Assembly: GCA_965238125.1 (NCBI GenBank)
Contig: OZ250179.1
Coordinates: 4,588,001-4,652,000 of the forward strand
Length of the DNA: 64,000 nt
From: UBA6623 sp965238125
GTDB lineage: Bacteria > Acidobacteriota > Terriglobia > Bryobacterales > UBA6623
Reading direction: 5' to 3'
The notes below the pieces were generated by a model, which worked only from the letters and a program-made list of their open reading frames with translations, was not told the origin of the DNA and searched no databases. Numbering within the stretch: position 1 is the first letter of the stretch; each line of letters opens with the position of its first letter. Positions 33,426 through 41,886 of the stretch are shown here, piece after piece. Made by a program: the position numbers and the translations under genes.

Positions 33426-33570
33426 GCGCGGACCGCCACCCCGGGGGAAGGCCCGATTGTCCCCTGGAGGATCGGACCTGTAGGTTTGTATCGGAAGCGC
33501 GCCGGCAAGTGAGCTTCCACCCCGTTAGGGACTGCCGGCACCATAACGTTTATTGAGGAGGGATCTCGAG

Positions 33571-34281
33571 ATGCGTTTTTTTGGACTACTTGTTTTGGTT
33601 GCCGGCCTCGTTTCGGTTGCTCCGGCGGACATTGTTTCGACCGCTGCCGGCGAGGTCAAGATAACGCCGGTTCATCACGGCAGCGTGATGCTCGAAATCG
33701 GCGGGAAGGTTTGGCATGTCGACCCATGGAGCCAGGGCGATTATTCTTCGCTGCCGAAGGCGGACGTAATTCTGATTACTGATATCCACGGGGATCACAT
33801 GGATCCGAAGGCCATCGCGATGGTCAAGAAAAGTACGACCACGATTGTGGCGCCGGCGGCGGTGGCGAAGACCGTCACCGAGGCCAAAGTGATCGCGAAT
33901 GGTGAAGAGATCACGGTGAGCGGCGTTCGGATCGAAGCCGTGCCGATGTACAACCTCAAGCGCGGACCCGAGCCCGGAAAGCTCTACCACGACAAGGGGC
34001 GCGGCAACGGCTATGTACTCAACGTCGGCGGCAAGCGCATTTATTTTTCCGGCGACACCGAGGCTCACGCCGAGATGAAAGCGTTGAAGGACATCGACGT
34101 GGCGTTTGTCACGATGAATCTCCCCTATACGATGCCTCCCGAGGAAGCAGCGGAAGGAGTGAAGGGTTTTCGGCCGACGGTGGTCTACCCCTACCACTAC
34201 CGGGGGTCGGATTTGCAGGTCTTCGTCAACGCGTTGAAGGGCGAGCAGGGGATCGAGGTTCGGTTGCGGGAGTGGTACTAA
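33571..34281 (+). CDS. secreted MBL-fold metal-dependent hydrolase (UlaG-like)
   Basis: 236 residues from ATG 33571, chosen because GAGGAGG lies ~10 nt upstream and the signal peptide (FFGLLVLVAGLVSVAPA) starts there. Metallo-beta-lactamase fold: ITPVHHGSVMLEIGG, ITDIHGDHMDP, RIYFSGDTEAHAEM and TVVYPYHYRG. The usual HxHxDH motif reads DIHGDH here, so the first His ligand is Asp; the Asp and His of GDH and the later GDT and YHY ligands are kept. The hydrolase substrate is unknown. A twin-hairpin repeat follows 48 bp downstream. Confidence 0.8.
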   Translation: MRFFGLLVLVAGLVSVAPADIVSTAAGEVKITPVHHGSVMLEIGGKVWHVDPWSQGDYSSLPKADVILITDIHGDHMDPKAIAMVKKSTTTIVAPAAVAKTVTEAKVIANGEEITVSGVRIEAVPMYNLKRGPEPGKLYHDKGRGNGYVLNVGGKRIYFSGDTEAHAEMKALKDIDVAFVTMNLPYTMPPEEAAEGVKGFRPTVVYPYHYRGSDLQVFVNALKGEQGIEVRLREWY

Positions 34282-34328
34282 CCTTGTACTAACCTGAAAC
34301 TAAACAGGTTAGTACATTGGCGCGAGTT

Positions 34329-34398
34329 GAGGCGAGACAAGCTGAGAGCTTGTCTCAACTGTGGGCTAGGACCGGCACGAGTGCCGGTCGCTACCGGG
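34329..34398. repeat. twin-hairpin repeat family C, copy 3
   Basis: First hairpin GAGACAAGC-tgaga-GCTTGTCTC, second GGACCGGCAC-ga-GTGCCGGTC, then GCTACCGGGG. The second stem differs from copies 1 and 2 on both arms. Lies between convergent genes. Confidence 0.75.
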
Positions 34399-34433
34399 GG
34401 GGGCGCCTACAAAGAGGCAGTCGCTGTTCGAAT

Positions 34434-36047
34434 TCAATCGCTCGACTCGGTTTCCTGCCTGAATGAACCGGCGCGGCCGGTGGCCCCACCAGCCCGCGCT
34501 TCGACGACGAGTTGAACCGCGAATCCGATCGACGCCGCCGCACCCACGGCGAAGAGCTGGGTCAGATCGAGGCAGGCCTTGAAGGAAAAATCGAGCGGGG
34601 GCATGAAACCTTCCATAAACAGCCCGTGCCGAAAATAGACGACGACGACTTGTAACGCCAAACTCGCGGTGACCAGCACGCCTAAGTCGAGAAACAGCTT
34701 TGCCGCCTGCCCCGCGGCCGCTCGCCGAGAGATCGCGTAACCCGCGATGAAGAACGCTCCGGCGGCGGCGGCCATGTTGTGGCCGAAGAAGTTCAGCAAG
34801 TATTCTTCCCGTGCCACGACACTGAGCGAATAGCCCAGCCCCATCGCCCAAAAGCCCGCGTAATAGAGAATGTAGTAGACCGCCAACCCGGCCATCAGCA
34901 GTGGAAAACTCCGGGGTCGGCGAAAGCCGGTTCCGAACACGACCGCGCAAAAGAAAGTCAGCAGGCCGAGAGCCCGTAGGCTGCGTTCACGGCGTTCGAG
35001 TTTGCGGCCCTCGACCGGATCGGCAACATGGCCGGCGACAAGCTCGCGCTGCCGACTTTCGAGTAAGCGCAGTCGAGCGAGCAGCGGGTCAGGCGCGTCG
35101 ATTCCCTCGATCAAGATTCGTCCCTGTGTTGTCGCGGGCAGCGGCAATCCCATCAGCGCGCAAATCGTCGGGGCCACGTCGACCTGCTCGGCCGAACCGC
35201 CCGCAACTTCGCGAACCCCTCGTCCCCACGCCGCGAGCGGCACCTCGGTCACCTCCGGTTCGACGCCCCCGTGGCCGCCGTGCCCGCGATGGTGAATATG
35301 GCCGTGGTCGGAGGTGACGAAGAAGGTCGTTTTCCCGTCGTCAAGGCCTTCGACGAGCGATGCCAGGCAGGCGTCGACCGCTTGGGCGACCTCGATGTAC
35401 TCGACCGATTCGCCGCCGAAATCATGCCCGGCGGCATCCGCGGCGAACAGCCCGACGACAAGCAGGCCCGTGTCGTGCCGACGCAGAGCCGCAATGTAGT
35501 CGCTGCACAACCCTTGCTGCCAAGCGATCAGTTCGGCGGGCGGCGCGCCGTGGCGCAACTTCTTCCCACAGCTTGTGACGAGTTCATCGAGGTGGGCGCC
35601 GAAAGCGCGCTTCCAAAAGCTCGAACCCGCGGCAATGGTCGGGATGCCGGCCCGCCGGGCGAGCGAGAAGATCGAGTCGACGGTAGGCGGGGAGTACTTC
35701 CCGTTGTTGGTGACGCCGTTGAGCGCGGGCCAAGTCCCGGTTGACAGCACGGCCCGGGCGGGGTTCGACAGCGAGGGTTGAACGGTTTCGAGCGTCCACG
35801 AAGCTCCTCGGTCCATCACGCCTTTGAGAAAGTCCATCTCCTCGACGACGTCGAGACGAATGCCGTCCAAGACAACGAGGACGAGCCGCTTGGTGAGCTC
35901 GGGGCCGGGCTCCAACTCAGCCTTGAGGGGCGGAGGCGGTTGGTAGTCAGTGACGCTGTTCCAAATCGCGTCGGCCGTGTACCCCGCGGTCACGCCCAGC
36001 GTGAGCAGATAGACGATCCGTAACGCGTTGAACCGACGAGCCGGCAT
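34434..36047 (-). CDS. membrane-bound alkaline-phosphatase-superfamily phosphodiesterase
   Basis: 537 residues. One N-terminal span (IVYLLTLGVTAGYTADAI), then a phosphodiesterase/nucleotide pyrophosphatase domain: LVLVVLDGIRLDVVEEM (metal Asp), SLSNPARAVLSTG (the nucleophile position, Ser or Thr), DAAGHDFGG (metal ligands) and TSDHGHIHHRGHGGHGG (Asp-His pair with a His-rich loop). From residue ~360 there are about five membrane spans. The domain order resembles GPI-ethanolamine phosphate transferase 1, so transfer or hydrolysis of a lipid-linked phosphodiester outside the inner membrane is plausible but unproven. Confidence 0.75.
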   Translation of the reverse strand: MPARRFNALRIVYLLTLGVTAGYTADAIWNSVTDYQPPPPLKAELEPGPELTKRLVLVVLDGIRLDVVEEMDFLKGVMDRGASWTLETVQPSLSNPARAVLSTGTWPALNGVTNNGKYSPPTVDSIFSLARRAGIPTIAAGSSFWKRAFGAHLDELVTSCGKKLRHGAPPAELIAWQQGLCSDYIAALRRHDTGLLVVGLFAADAAGHDFGGESVEYIEVAQAVDACLASLVEGLDDGKTTFFVTSDHGHIHHRGHGGHGGVEPEVTEVPLAAWGRGVREVAGGSAEQVDVAPTICALMGLPLPATTQGRILIEGIDAPDPLLARLRLLESRQRELVAGHVADPVEGRKLERRERSLRALGLLTFFCAVVFGTGFRRPRSFPLLMAGLAVYYILYYAGFWAMGLGYSLSVVAREEYLLNFFGHNMAAAAGAFFIAGYAISRRAAAGQAAKLFLDLGVLVTASLALQVVVVYFRHGLFMEGFMPPLDFSFKACLDLTQLFAVGAAASIGFAVQLVVEARAGGATGRAGSFRQETESSD

Positions 36048-36248
36048 GCACCGATTCTACAACGGTGAAACCGAGTCGGACGGCCGCACCGGCTTCTCGC
36101 GTGGAACGCGGACCGTCCGGATGACGGGGCGGTCGGAAGCATTCGCGAGGCGTTGTAAGATCTGAAGACAGCCCGACGGCAAGGGAGATGACCTCCCCCG
36201 GAATCCTCAAGGACAGCCGTCAGGAAACGGTCTTTTGCCACTTTCCTG

Positions 36249-36398
36249 CTACTTCGCGCCGGTGATCTTGAAGGTGTGGGCGAAACGGCTGAGGATTTCC
36301 TCGACAGATAGCGTGGGTGGGCGGATGGCGATTCCGTCTTCGGTTTTGCGCCGGCCCAGTTGTCCCTCGACGCCGAGCATCCAAAGCGCTCGCGGTCG
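36249..36398 (-). pseudogene. alpha-L-fucosidase C-terminal remnant
   Basis: Minus-strand frame without start reads ALWMLGVEGQLGRRKTEDG, IAIRPPTLSVEEIL and FAHTFKITGAK before stop at 36249. The MLG(V/S)..G-x-L...T.DGL.I..P pattern is the C-terminal beta-sandwich end of GH29 alpha-L-fucosidases. The upstream coding part is missing; a family-A repeat starts at the break. A short fragment, so family assignment is moderate. Confidence 0.55.
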
Positions 36399-36400
36399 TT

Positions 36401-36515
36401 GATCCACAGCGGATTCCCGCCGCCCTGTCAGGGCTCAATCTTGTTGTATTCCTAACCCAGGGTTCCGCCGTTCCGGCTCCACCCTAGGCTATATTCCTGC
36501 CGCCGCCGCGCGGCT
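36401..36515. repeat. dispersed repeat family A, copy 3
   Basis: Shares CCTGTCAGGGCTC, ACCCAGGGTTCCGCC, CGGCTCCACCCTAGGCTATA and GCCGCCGCGCGGCTCC with copies 1 and 2. It sits between the fucosidase remnant and the PQQ-like propeller gene. Confidence 0.7.
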
Positions 36516-36530
36516 CCAACAATCGCCGCC

Positions 36531-37871
36531 CTACGGCTTCGCCAGCGAATAGCGCACGATCTTCTTGTCATTGCGCGTAATCAGGTGACGGTTGGCGTAG
36601 GCGGGGTGCGACCAGTGCACCGCTCCCTTGTCGCGGCGGCGTTGCGAAAACGTTGTAGGCTGGATGATCGTCGTGCGGCTGATTTCCTCGTAGCCCTCCG
36701 GGGAAAGCTTGGCGATGATCAGGTCGCCGCGGTCGTTGTTGATGAAATAGCGGTCCTTGTGTTTGACGATGAAGCCGCAGGCCCAGCGGGCGTTTTCAAG
36801 CGTCACGTCCATCGTTTCCCAGACCCGTTTGCCGGTGCGGGCATCGAGGCAACGGAATTGTCCGTAGCTGTCGATGCCGTAGATGTGGTCGCCGTCGATG
36901 ACCGGCGTTGTGATCAACGAATGCAGGCCGTCGGTCTTGATTTCGCTGTTGCTGTTGCCCTTCCAAATCAGTTCCGCTTGCGGTCTTTTCGGGTGTAGCC
37001 GATACATGCGCGAACCGTTGTAGAAGGCGCTGACGAGCAATCGATCGCCGCTGATGACGGGCGTGGCAACGGTGAGCCCGGATTGAATATCAAACGGTTG
37101 CTCCCAGTAGACCTTGCCGGTTTCGGGATTGAGCGAGGTTACCGATTTCGGGTGCCAAATGATGAGCTGCCGCGCGCCACCGGCTTCGACGATCATTGGC
37201 GGGGCGTACCCGGGTTCCCAGTCGGAGGAGATCGCGCGCCAGAGTTCCTTGCCGGTCATCTTGTCGAAGGAGACCACTTTCGCGTTGTCCGAGCCGCCGA
37301 CGAGGCAGATCAACTGTTTGCCGTCGACGAGCGGCGCCCCGGCCATGCCCCAAGTGGGCAGCTCGGCGCCGTAGTCCTTCATATAGTGCTTTTTCCACAG
37401 CACCTCGCCGGTCTTGTTGTTGAGGCAATGAAGCATGCCCATCGCGCCAACGGTGTAGACCCGCTCTTGGTCGACGGTCGGGGTGGCGCGGGGGCCGTAG
37501 GGGTATTGGAGGCCGGCGTAGTCGGTGTCCCACTCGACGCTCCACAGCAGCTCGCCCGTTTCCTCGCTGTAACTCAGGGCGCGCTCGACGCCCTTGCGGC
37601 TGGCGGTGGCTTGGTAATCGGTGACGTAGACGCAACCGTCGGCGACCGAGGGGCCGGCATAGCCGTTGCGGATGGGGCTTTCCCAAACGGCTTTGAGGCC
37701 TTCGGCGGGAAAGGCGTCGAGAATGCCGCTTTCGAGCCAGACGCCCTGGCGGCCCTTGCCGCGCCATTCCGGCCAATCTTCGGCAATGGCGGGGACGGCG
37801 GCGATGATCGCGATCAGGGCGATGCAGGTTGAGATTGCTGTTCTTAAGTTCGCGGGGCGGGTGTTGGGCAC
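36531..37871 (-). CDS. secreted PQQ-like beta-propeller protein
   Basis: 446 residues, signal peptide (STCIALIAIIAAVPAIA) followed by DWPEWRGKGRQGVW, a usual start of this family. Repeated propeller blades contain the W-docking type motif: ETGELLWSVEW, KTGEVLWKKHY, MTGKELWRAISSDW, ETGKVYWEQPFD and RTGKRVWETMDV. These are BamB/quinoprotein-like eight-blade propellers without visible PQQ-binding residues, so a binding or scaffold role in the periplasm is more likely than dehydrogenase activity. Gene stands alone, followed by a family-A repeat and transcribed away from the toxin-antitoxin remnant. Confidence 0.85.
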   Translation of the reverse strand: MPNTRPANLRTAISTCIALIAIIAAVPAIAEDWPEWRGKGRQGVWLESGILDAFPAEGLKAVWESPIRNGYAGPSVADGCVYVTDYQATASRKGVERALSYSEETGELLWSVEWDTDYAGLQYPYGPRATPTVDQERVYTVGAMGMLHCLNNKTGEVLWKKHYMKDYGAELPTWGMAGAPLVDGKQLICLVGGSDNAKVVSFDKMTGKELWRAISSDWEPGYAPPMIVEAGGARQLIIWHPKSVTSLNPETGKVYWEQPFDIQSGLTVATPVISGDRLLVSAFYNGSRMYRLHPKRPQAELIWKGNSNSEIKTDGLHSLITTPVIDGDHIYGIDSYGQFRCLDARTGKRVWETMDVTLENARWACGFIVKHKDRYFINNDRGDLIIAKLSPEGYEEISRTTIIQPTTFSQRRRDKGAVHWSHPAYANRHLITRNDKKIVRYSLAKP

Positions 37872-38047
37872 GGTGGTCTCCTGGCGGGTTTTCCCTAGTG
37901 TAACGGAGTGGCCGGAGAGTGATGCCCGGATTCTCGGGGACCTTTAGCTTCCAGGGCTCAATAGGAAACAGAAGTCTCCTGGAAACTGTTCGCTGTGGCG
38001 GCTTGGGCAATCTCGCCGTAATAGGTATTTGAAAACATATGTCTTTT

Positions 38048-38070
38048 ATACCATACTTTACTAGTGGTAT
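38048..38070 (+). promoter_or_regulatory. candidate operator of the toxin-antitoxin module
   Basis: Inverted repeat ATACCA-(11 nt)-TGGTAT overlapping the likely GTG start of the toxin frame and lying in a locally AT-rich stretch (38020-38080). Position and symmetry fit autoregulation by the Xre-type antitoxin downstream. Not tested. Confidence 0.4.
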
Positions 38071-38428
38071 GGGAAGTAGATTTAGGCGACGAATTCGAGC
38101 CGGAGTTCGACGATCTGCCCGGACGTGCAGGACGAACTGCTCGCCCACGCTCGCCTACTTGAAACCTATGGCCCGCGGCTTGGCCGACCCTGGGCGGATA
38201 CGCTGAACGGGTCGCGCCACGCCAACATTGAAGGAACTGCGCTTCAAAGCCGCCGATGGCGTCTGGCGGATTGCCTTCGCTTTCGACTCGCGACGGCACG
38301 CGATCCTGCTTGTGGCGGGAGATAAATCCGGGGTTGGCGGGAAACGCTTCTACCGCGAGCTGATCCGCAAGGCCGATGAACGCTTCGACGCCCATCTGGG
38401 GCGGCTGAAGAAAACGGAAAGGAGATGA
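38064..38428 (+). pseudogene. HigB/RelE-type toxin gene with two frameshifts
   Basis: Three frames join to one ~120-residue protein of the Gp49/HigB family: (M)VWEVDLGDEFEPEFDDLP, then VQDELLAHARLLETYGPRLG and RPWADTLNGSRHAN, then MKELRFKAADGVWRIAFAFD and GDKSGVGGKRFYRELIRKAD. The first break near 38121 and the second at 38227 (AACATTGAAGG where AACATGAAGG is expected) are each one extra base. As it stands no toxin can be made, unless both are assembly errors. The antitoxin start overlaps its stop. Confidence 0.75.
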
Positions 38429-38784
38429 AGATGCCGACGAATGTACGCGACAAAATCAAGGGCCTGAGTGCTGGGCGACGCAAGAAGATCGAGAGCCGTG
38501 TCACCGCGCTGATTGCCGAGGAAATGTCCCTGCGGGAGCTGCGCAAAGCCCACGGTCTGGCACAGCAGCGCGTGGCGGAAACACTTGGTATTGGTCAGGA
38601 CGGCGTTTCCCGCCTCGAGAAGCGCAGTGATCTGCTGATATCTACGCTGCGTAGCTACGTTGAAGCCATGGGCGGCCGGCTCTCACTGATTGCCGAATTT
38701 CCCGATCGGGAGCCCATCGCTCTTTCAGGCCTGGCCACCATGGAAACGGTGCCAGCTCGCGGCCGCCCGGGAAGGAAGGCTTAG
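38425..38784 (+). CDS. Xre-family antitoxin (HigA-like)
   Basis: 119 residues. The helix-turn-helix is LRKAHGLAQQRVAETLGIGQ followed by DGVSRLEKRSDLLISTLRSY. An N-terminal helical part (IKGLSAGRRKKIESRV) and a beta-like segment (GGRLSLIAEFPDREP) complete the family layout. Such antitoxins bind and neutralise HigB-type mRNA-cleaving toxins and repress the operon. Here the ATGA overlap with the broken toxin shows that it was the second gene of a toxin-first operon. It appears to be an intact orphan. The start could also be ATG 38431. Confidence 0.85.
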   Translation: MKMPTNVRDKIKGLSAGRRKKIESRVTALIAEEMSLRELRKAHGLAQQRVAETLGIGQDGVSRLEKRSDLLISTLRSYVEAMGGRLSLIAEFPDREPIALSGLATMETVPARGRPGRKA

Positions 38785-38835
38785 TTAGTTAGGCTCCGTC
38801 CCGCATTCCTGACGGGGCAGGGAAGTCCGTGCCCG

Positions 38836-38864
38836 CTGAAACACTATGGGTAACAGTGTTTCAG
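38836..38864. terminator. hairpin between convergent genes
   Basis: Perfect 10-bp stem CTGAAACACT / AGTGTTTCAG with a 9-nt loop, midway between the convergent antitoxin and Nramp-like genes. No T-run follows on either strand, so terminator function is uncertain. Confidence 0.5.
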
Positions 38865-38943
38865 CAGATCGTTAGGCGGCAGTGCCGGTTAGGCTGGGTT
38901 CCCGCCTTCCGACGAGAACCGGCGAACGACGAAAATGCCTTTC

Positions 38944-40410
38944 CTACAACTGGCTCCAAACGACGACGGTGAACATGCAGCTGTAGATGACGGTCACCAG
39001 CACCATCACAACTTGACGCCACAGCGGGGGTTGAAGCTCTTTCGGCAGGAAGCGTGTGTTAACCCGCAAGATTTGCACTGCCGCCAGCGCCAAGACGAAG
39101 CCGGCGATATTCGCCATGACCTTGAACAGGTTCATCGCCGTGCCCCAGTTGATGGCGAAGGCGCCCCAAATCGAAAAGCCGACGAGAGTCGTGTAGTAGA
39201 TCGACCGCACGCTGCCGCCGCGCCACTTTCGCGCGCGTGGGCTTGCCGCCCAGATGATGTCGGTGACCGTGCGAATGAGAGTATCCGTGTTGCCCAAGTG
39301 CGTTGAGAACAGCACCCAGAAACCGTTGAACAACGCCAGGAACCAAAATCCCGACCACACGCGCGCCAGGTATTCGGCCTGGTAGGCCCCGGCGCCGATT
39401 TGGGATAGGTCCGTTCCGGCGGGGATGATGCCGACCGCCAGATTGACGTTGAGAAACATGCCGACGGCGGCGCCGATGCCCCACAGCCAGATTTGATCGG
39501 CGCGGACGTACTTCCACCACATCCGCCAGTTGTCCATGTTTTCGTCGCTGATGCGAAAGATCTTGCCGATGCCGGAGAGCTTGATTTCCTGGCGTCCGAA
39601 GGCGCCGGCAATGGCCCCGACGGCGCCGCCCATGCCGAAGCCCTTGTCGCGGAACCAGTTGGAAATCGCCATATTTCCGATGCCGCCGGTTCCCGCGGTC
39701 GCCGCCAGCGCACCAAGCAAAACCAGGTCGATGTCGGCGGGGATGTATCCGAATTGAAAGAACCCGGCGGCTGAGGTCATCCAGTTGTCGGCGGACACGA
39801 AGAAGATGTTGACCACCAGCAGAAAAGTGAAAATCAGCACGATCATGACCCAGGAAACCCACTCCAGGGTGCGTTCGATCGTGCGTCCCAGCAGCAAGAT
39901 CACGATTGTCAGCGCCATGACGCCGTAGCTGACGAGCAGGAGAGACCCCGAGTCGGAATCGGCGGGCATGTGTCCCGCGAAGGCCGCGAATAGAACCGAA
40001 CCGCAGCCGGCGGCCAAGGCCGGGATTCCCAACTGGAAGCCCGCCAAGATGGTGTACACCACGGCCCAAAACGTGGGGCCCGGGCTCAGCCGCATGATGC
40101 CGCTCATGATCGGTTCCCCGGTGTAGAGCGTGTAGCGGATCGATTCCAAGTTGAAGACGACTTGTAGAAAGATCGAAACCGTCGCGATCCAGAACAGCCC
40201 CATCCCGTACTGCACGCCGATCGCGGGGCCGACCAACCATTCGCCGCCTCCCATCGAGGCCACCAGCAGAATCGCGCCGGGGCCGATAACTCGGAATAGG
40301 TTGCCGGGAGAAAACGGCGGCGGCGCGGGGAGTTCGCCCTCTTCCCAAGGCGGCAGCCCACCGTGGTCGCGGCCGGCGTCGGGCGAGGTTTCCGAAGTCG
40401 AGGAATTCAT
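38944..40410 (-). CDS. Nramp-like membrane transporter
   Basis: 488 residues with about eleven hydrophobic spans after a ~35-residue Pro/Glu-rich cytoplasmic start. The first span reads IGPGAILLVASMGGGEWLVG and the sixth region AATAGTGGIGNMAISNWFRD. Overall topology follows the Nramp/LeuT-like fold, but the DPGN motif of span 1 and the MPHN-like motif of span 6 that bind metal in true Nramp proteins are replaced. The transported ion is therefore uncertain. The gene is transcribed alone. Start chosen at MNSSTSETSPD. Confidence 0.7.
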   Translation of the reverse strand: MNSSTSETSPDAGRDHGGLPPWEEGELPAPPPFSPGNLFRVIGPGAILLVASMGGGEWLVGPAIGVQYGMGLFWIATVSIFLQVVFNLESIRYTLYTGEPIMSGIMRLSPGPTFWAVVYTILAGFQLGIPALAAGCGSVLFAAFAGHMPADSDSGSLLLVSYGVMALTIVILLLGRTIERTLEWVSWVMIVLIFTFLLVVNIFFVSADNWMTSAAGFFQFGYIPADIDLVLLGALAATAGTGGIGNMAISNWFRDKGFGMGGAVGAIAGAFGRQEIKLSGIGKIFRISDENMDNWRMWWKYVRADQIWLWGIGAAVGMFLNVNLAVGIIPAGTDLSQIGAGAYQAEYLARVWSGFWFLALFNGFWVLFSTHLGNTDTLIRTVTDIIWAASPRARKWRGGSVRSIYYTTLVGFSIWGAFAINWGTAMNLFKVMANIAGFVLALAAVQILRVNTRFLPKELQPPLWRQVVMVLVTVIYSCMFTVVVWSQL

Positions 40411-40631
40411 GGTTGGTTCAATGATTGGAAAAGAGTAGAGCGGCCTTTCGCCGGCTCGGCGGGGATGTGGCGTGAGCGTCCACGCTTGCCGCGAACCGAT
40501 TCATCGGTTCGTATCCCCGAATTCGCGAGACCTCGCAAGGCGGCAATCCAAGACCCGCCCCGATGACTCGGGACGCGACAAGCCTGGAGGCTCACGGCAC
40601 GTCGGGGGTGTCGGTATCGAGGAGACGCCGG

Positions 40632-40730
40632 GCCTATTTTCGGAAGAGTCCACCTGGCGCCCAACAATTTTAAGAGATTTAGTGGAGCTGATTCGGTCGG
40701 CGCTTGGTACAGTCCCCATTTTTCACGGCC
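40632..40730. repeat. dispersed element family B, diverged copy 3
   Basis: Left end CTATTTTCGGAAGAGTCCAC is a diverged form of the family-B end; the right half GCTGATTCGGTCGGCGCTTG and CAGTCCCCATTTTTCACGG match copies 1 and 2 closely. Ends 2 bp from the stop codon of the alcohol dehydrogenase-like gene. The remaining part of the 40411-40731 gap shows nothing recognisable. Confidence 0.6.
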
Positions 40731-40731
40731 C

Positions 40732-41832
40732 TCACCCGGGCGCGGTGCCGGCGATCATGACTTGCGCTGGATTCACGGCGCCGTACTTGCCCTTGTTAGC
40801 CGTGATTTCAAAAGCTTCCGGGACGGCCTCGATCCCTTGGAGCACATGCGTGATCGCCGGCTTGAGGCGCACGCGGCCCGAGGCCACCAGCAACACCGAC
40901 TGCTCGAGATGAGCGAGTGTCGAGATGTCGGGAAACAACAATCGGAGGCTGCGTTCGCGCAGCCGATCGATGTCAATTTCCAACGGTTGGCCGTAAAAGG
41001 AAACGACCATCAGCTTACCGCCCGACCGAACAGCTTCCAGCGCCAGATAGAACGTCTTCGAGCCGGAAAGGCCCTGTCGGGGGCTGCCTCCGGCGCATTC
41101 GAAAACAATGTCGACGCCGCTGCCGCCGGTTAACTCGCGGATGGCTTCGGCGGCATCGGTTTCCGAGGCGTTGATAGCGTAGTCGGCCCCGAGTTGCTTG
41201 GAAATCTCGCAGGACTCGGTGCGCACATCAACGGTGATAATCTTTCCCGCGCCGTTGGCCCGCGCCACCTGCATCGTTTCGAGCCCCATGCTCCCCTGCC
41301 CGATCACGACGACGGAATCACCGAGCCGAATGTCGGCGGTATCGACGCCCGCCAAACTATCGCTCAACGATTGGATGCAGGCGGCCTCGGAGTCGGAGAT
41401 GCGGTCGTCCAATTTGACGAGGGCGATTTCGGGAATGGAAGCGAACTCGGCGAAAGCGCCGGGCAGTTGAAAGCCGATGATCGGTCCCTTGCGGCAGCGA
41501 GCGCTTTGTTCGGAAAGGCACATGGGGCAGGCGCCGCAGGGGAGTTTGGCGCGCGCGGCGACGCGGTCGCCGGGACGGAACGGCGAGTCATCGGCCGATT
41601 CGACCACGCGCAGGCAGAACTCGTGCCCGAAAAGTTGCACCGGGGCGTCGGTTTCCAAGCGTTTCTTAACCGCCTCGTAGGCGACGGTGGGAATGTCGTT
41701 GGCGAGCTGGGCCTCGGTGACGCTGGGTTGGACGCAAAGCACTTCGGCAACGACGTGGCCGGGGGTGAGCGACGGCTTGGGAATGTCGTCCAAGCGAAGG
41801 TCGTTGAATCCGTAGAATCTCCAGGCTTTCAT
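40732..41832 (-). CDS. zinc-dependent medium-chain alcohol dehydrogenase
   Basis: 366 residues. Catalytic zinc region LFGHEFCLRVVE (GHE) and structural zinc cluster CGACPMCLSEQSARC (four Cys) are both complete. The cofactor motif is VVVIGQGSMGLETMQVARAN, followed by an acidic residue (TVDVRTE), which favours NAD over NADP. The usual catalytic Cys near residue 40 corresponds to VQPSVTEAQL, where no Cys is present, so zinc coordination may differ. Members oxidise secondary alcohols, polyols such as sorbitol, or threonine; the substrate is not clear. A family-B repeat lies directly at the 3' end. Confidence 0.75.
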   Translation of the reverse strand: MKAWRFYGFNDLRLDDIPKPSLTPGHVVAEVLCVQPSVTEAQLANDIPTVAYEAVKKRLETDAPVQLFGHEFCLRVVESADDSPFRPGDRVAARAKLPCGACPMCLSEQSARCRKGPIIGFQLPGAFAEFASIPEIALVKLDDRISDSEAACIQSLSDSLAGVDTADIRLGDSVVVIGQGSMGLETMQVARANGAGKIITVDVRTESCEISKQLGADYAINASETDAAEAIRELTGGSGVDIVFECAGGSPRQGLSGSKTFYLALEAVRSGGKLMVVSFYGQPLEIDIDRLRERSLRLLFPDISTLAHLEQSVLLVASGRVRLKPAITHVLQGIEAVPEAFEITANKGKYGAVNPAQVMIAGTAPG

Positions 41833-41886
41833 AGTGGGTCGACTCGGGAAGAGGCTCGACGGCCCCGTCGATTTCGCGGTTCCGCC

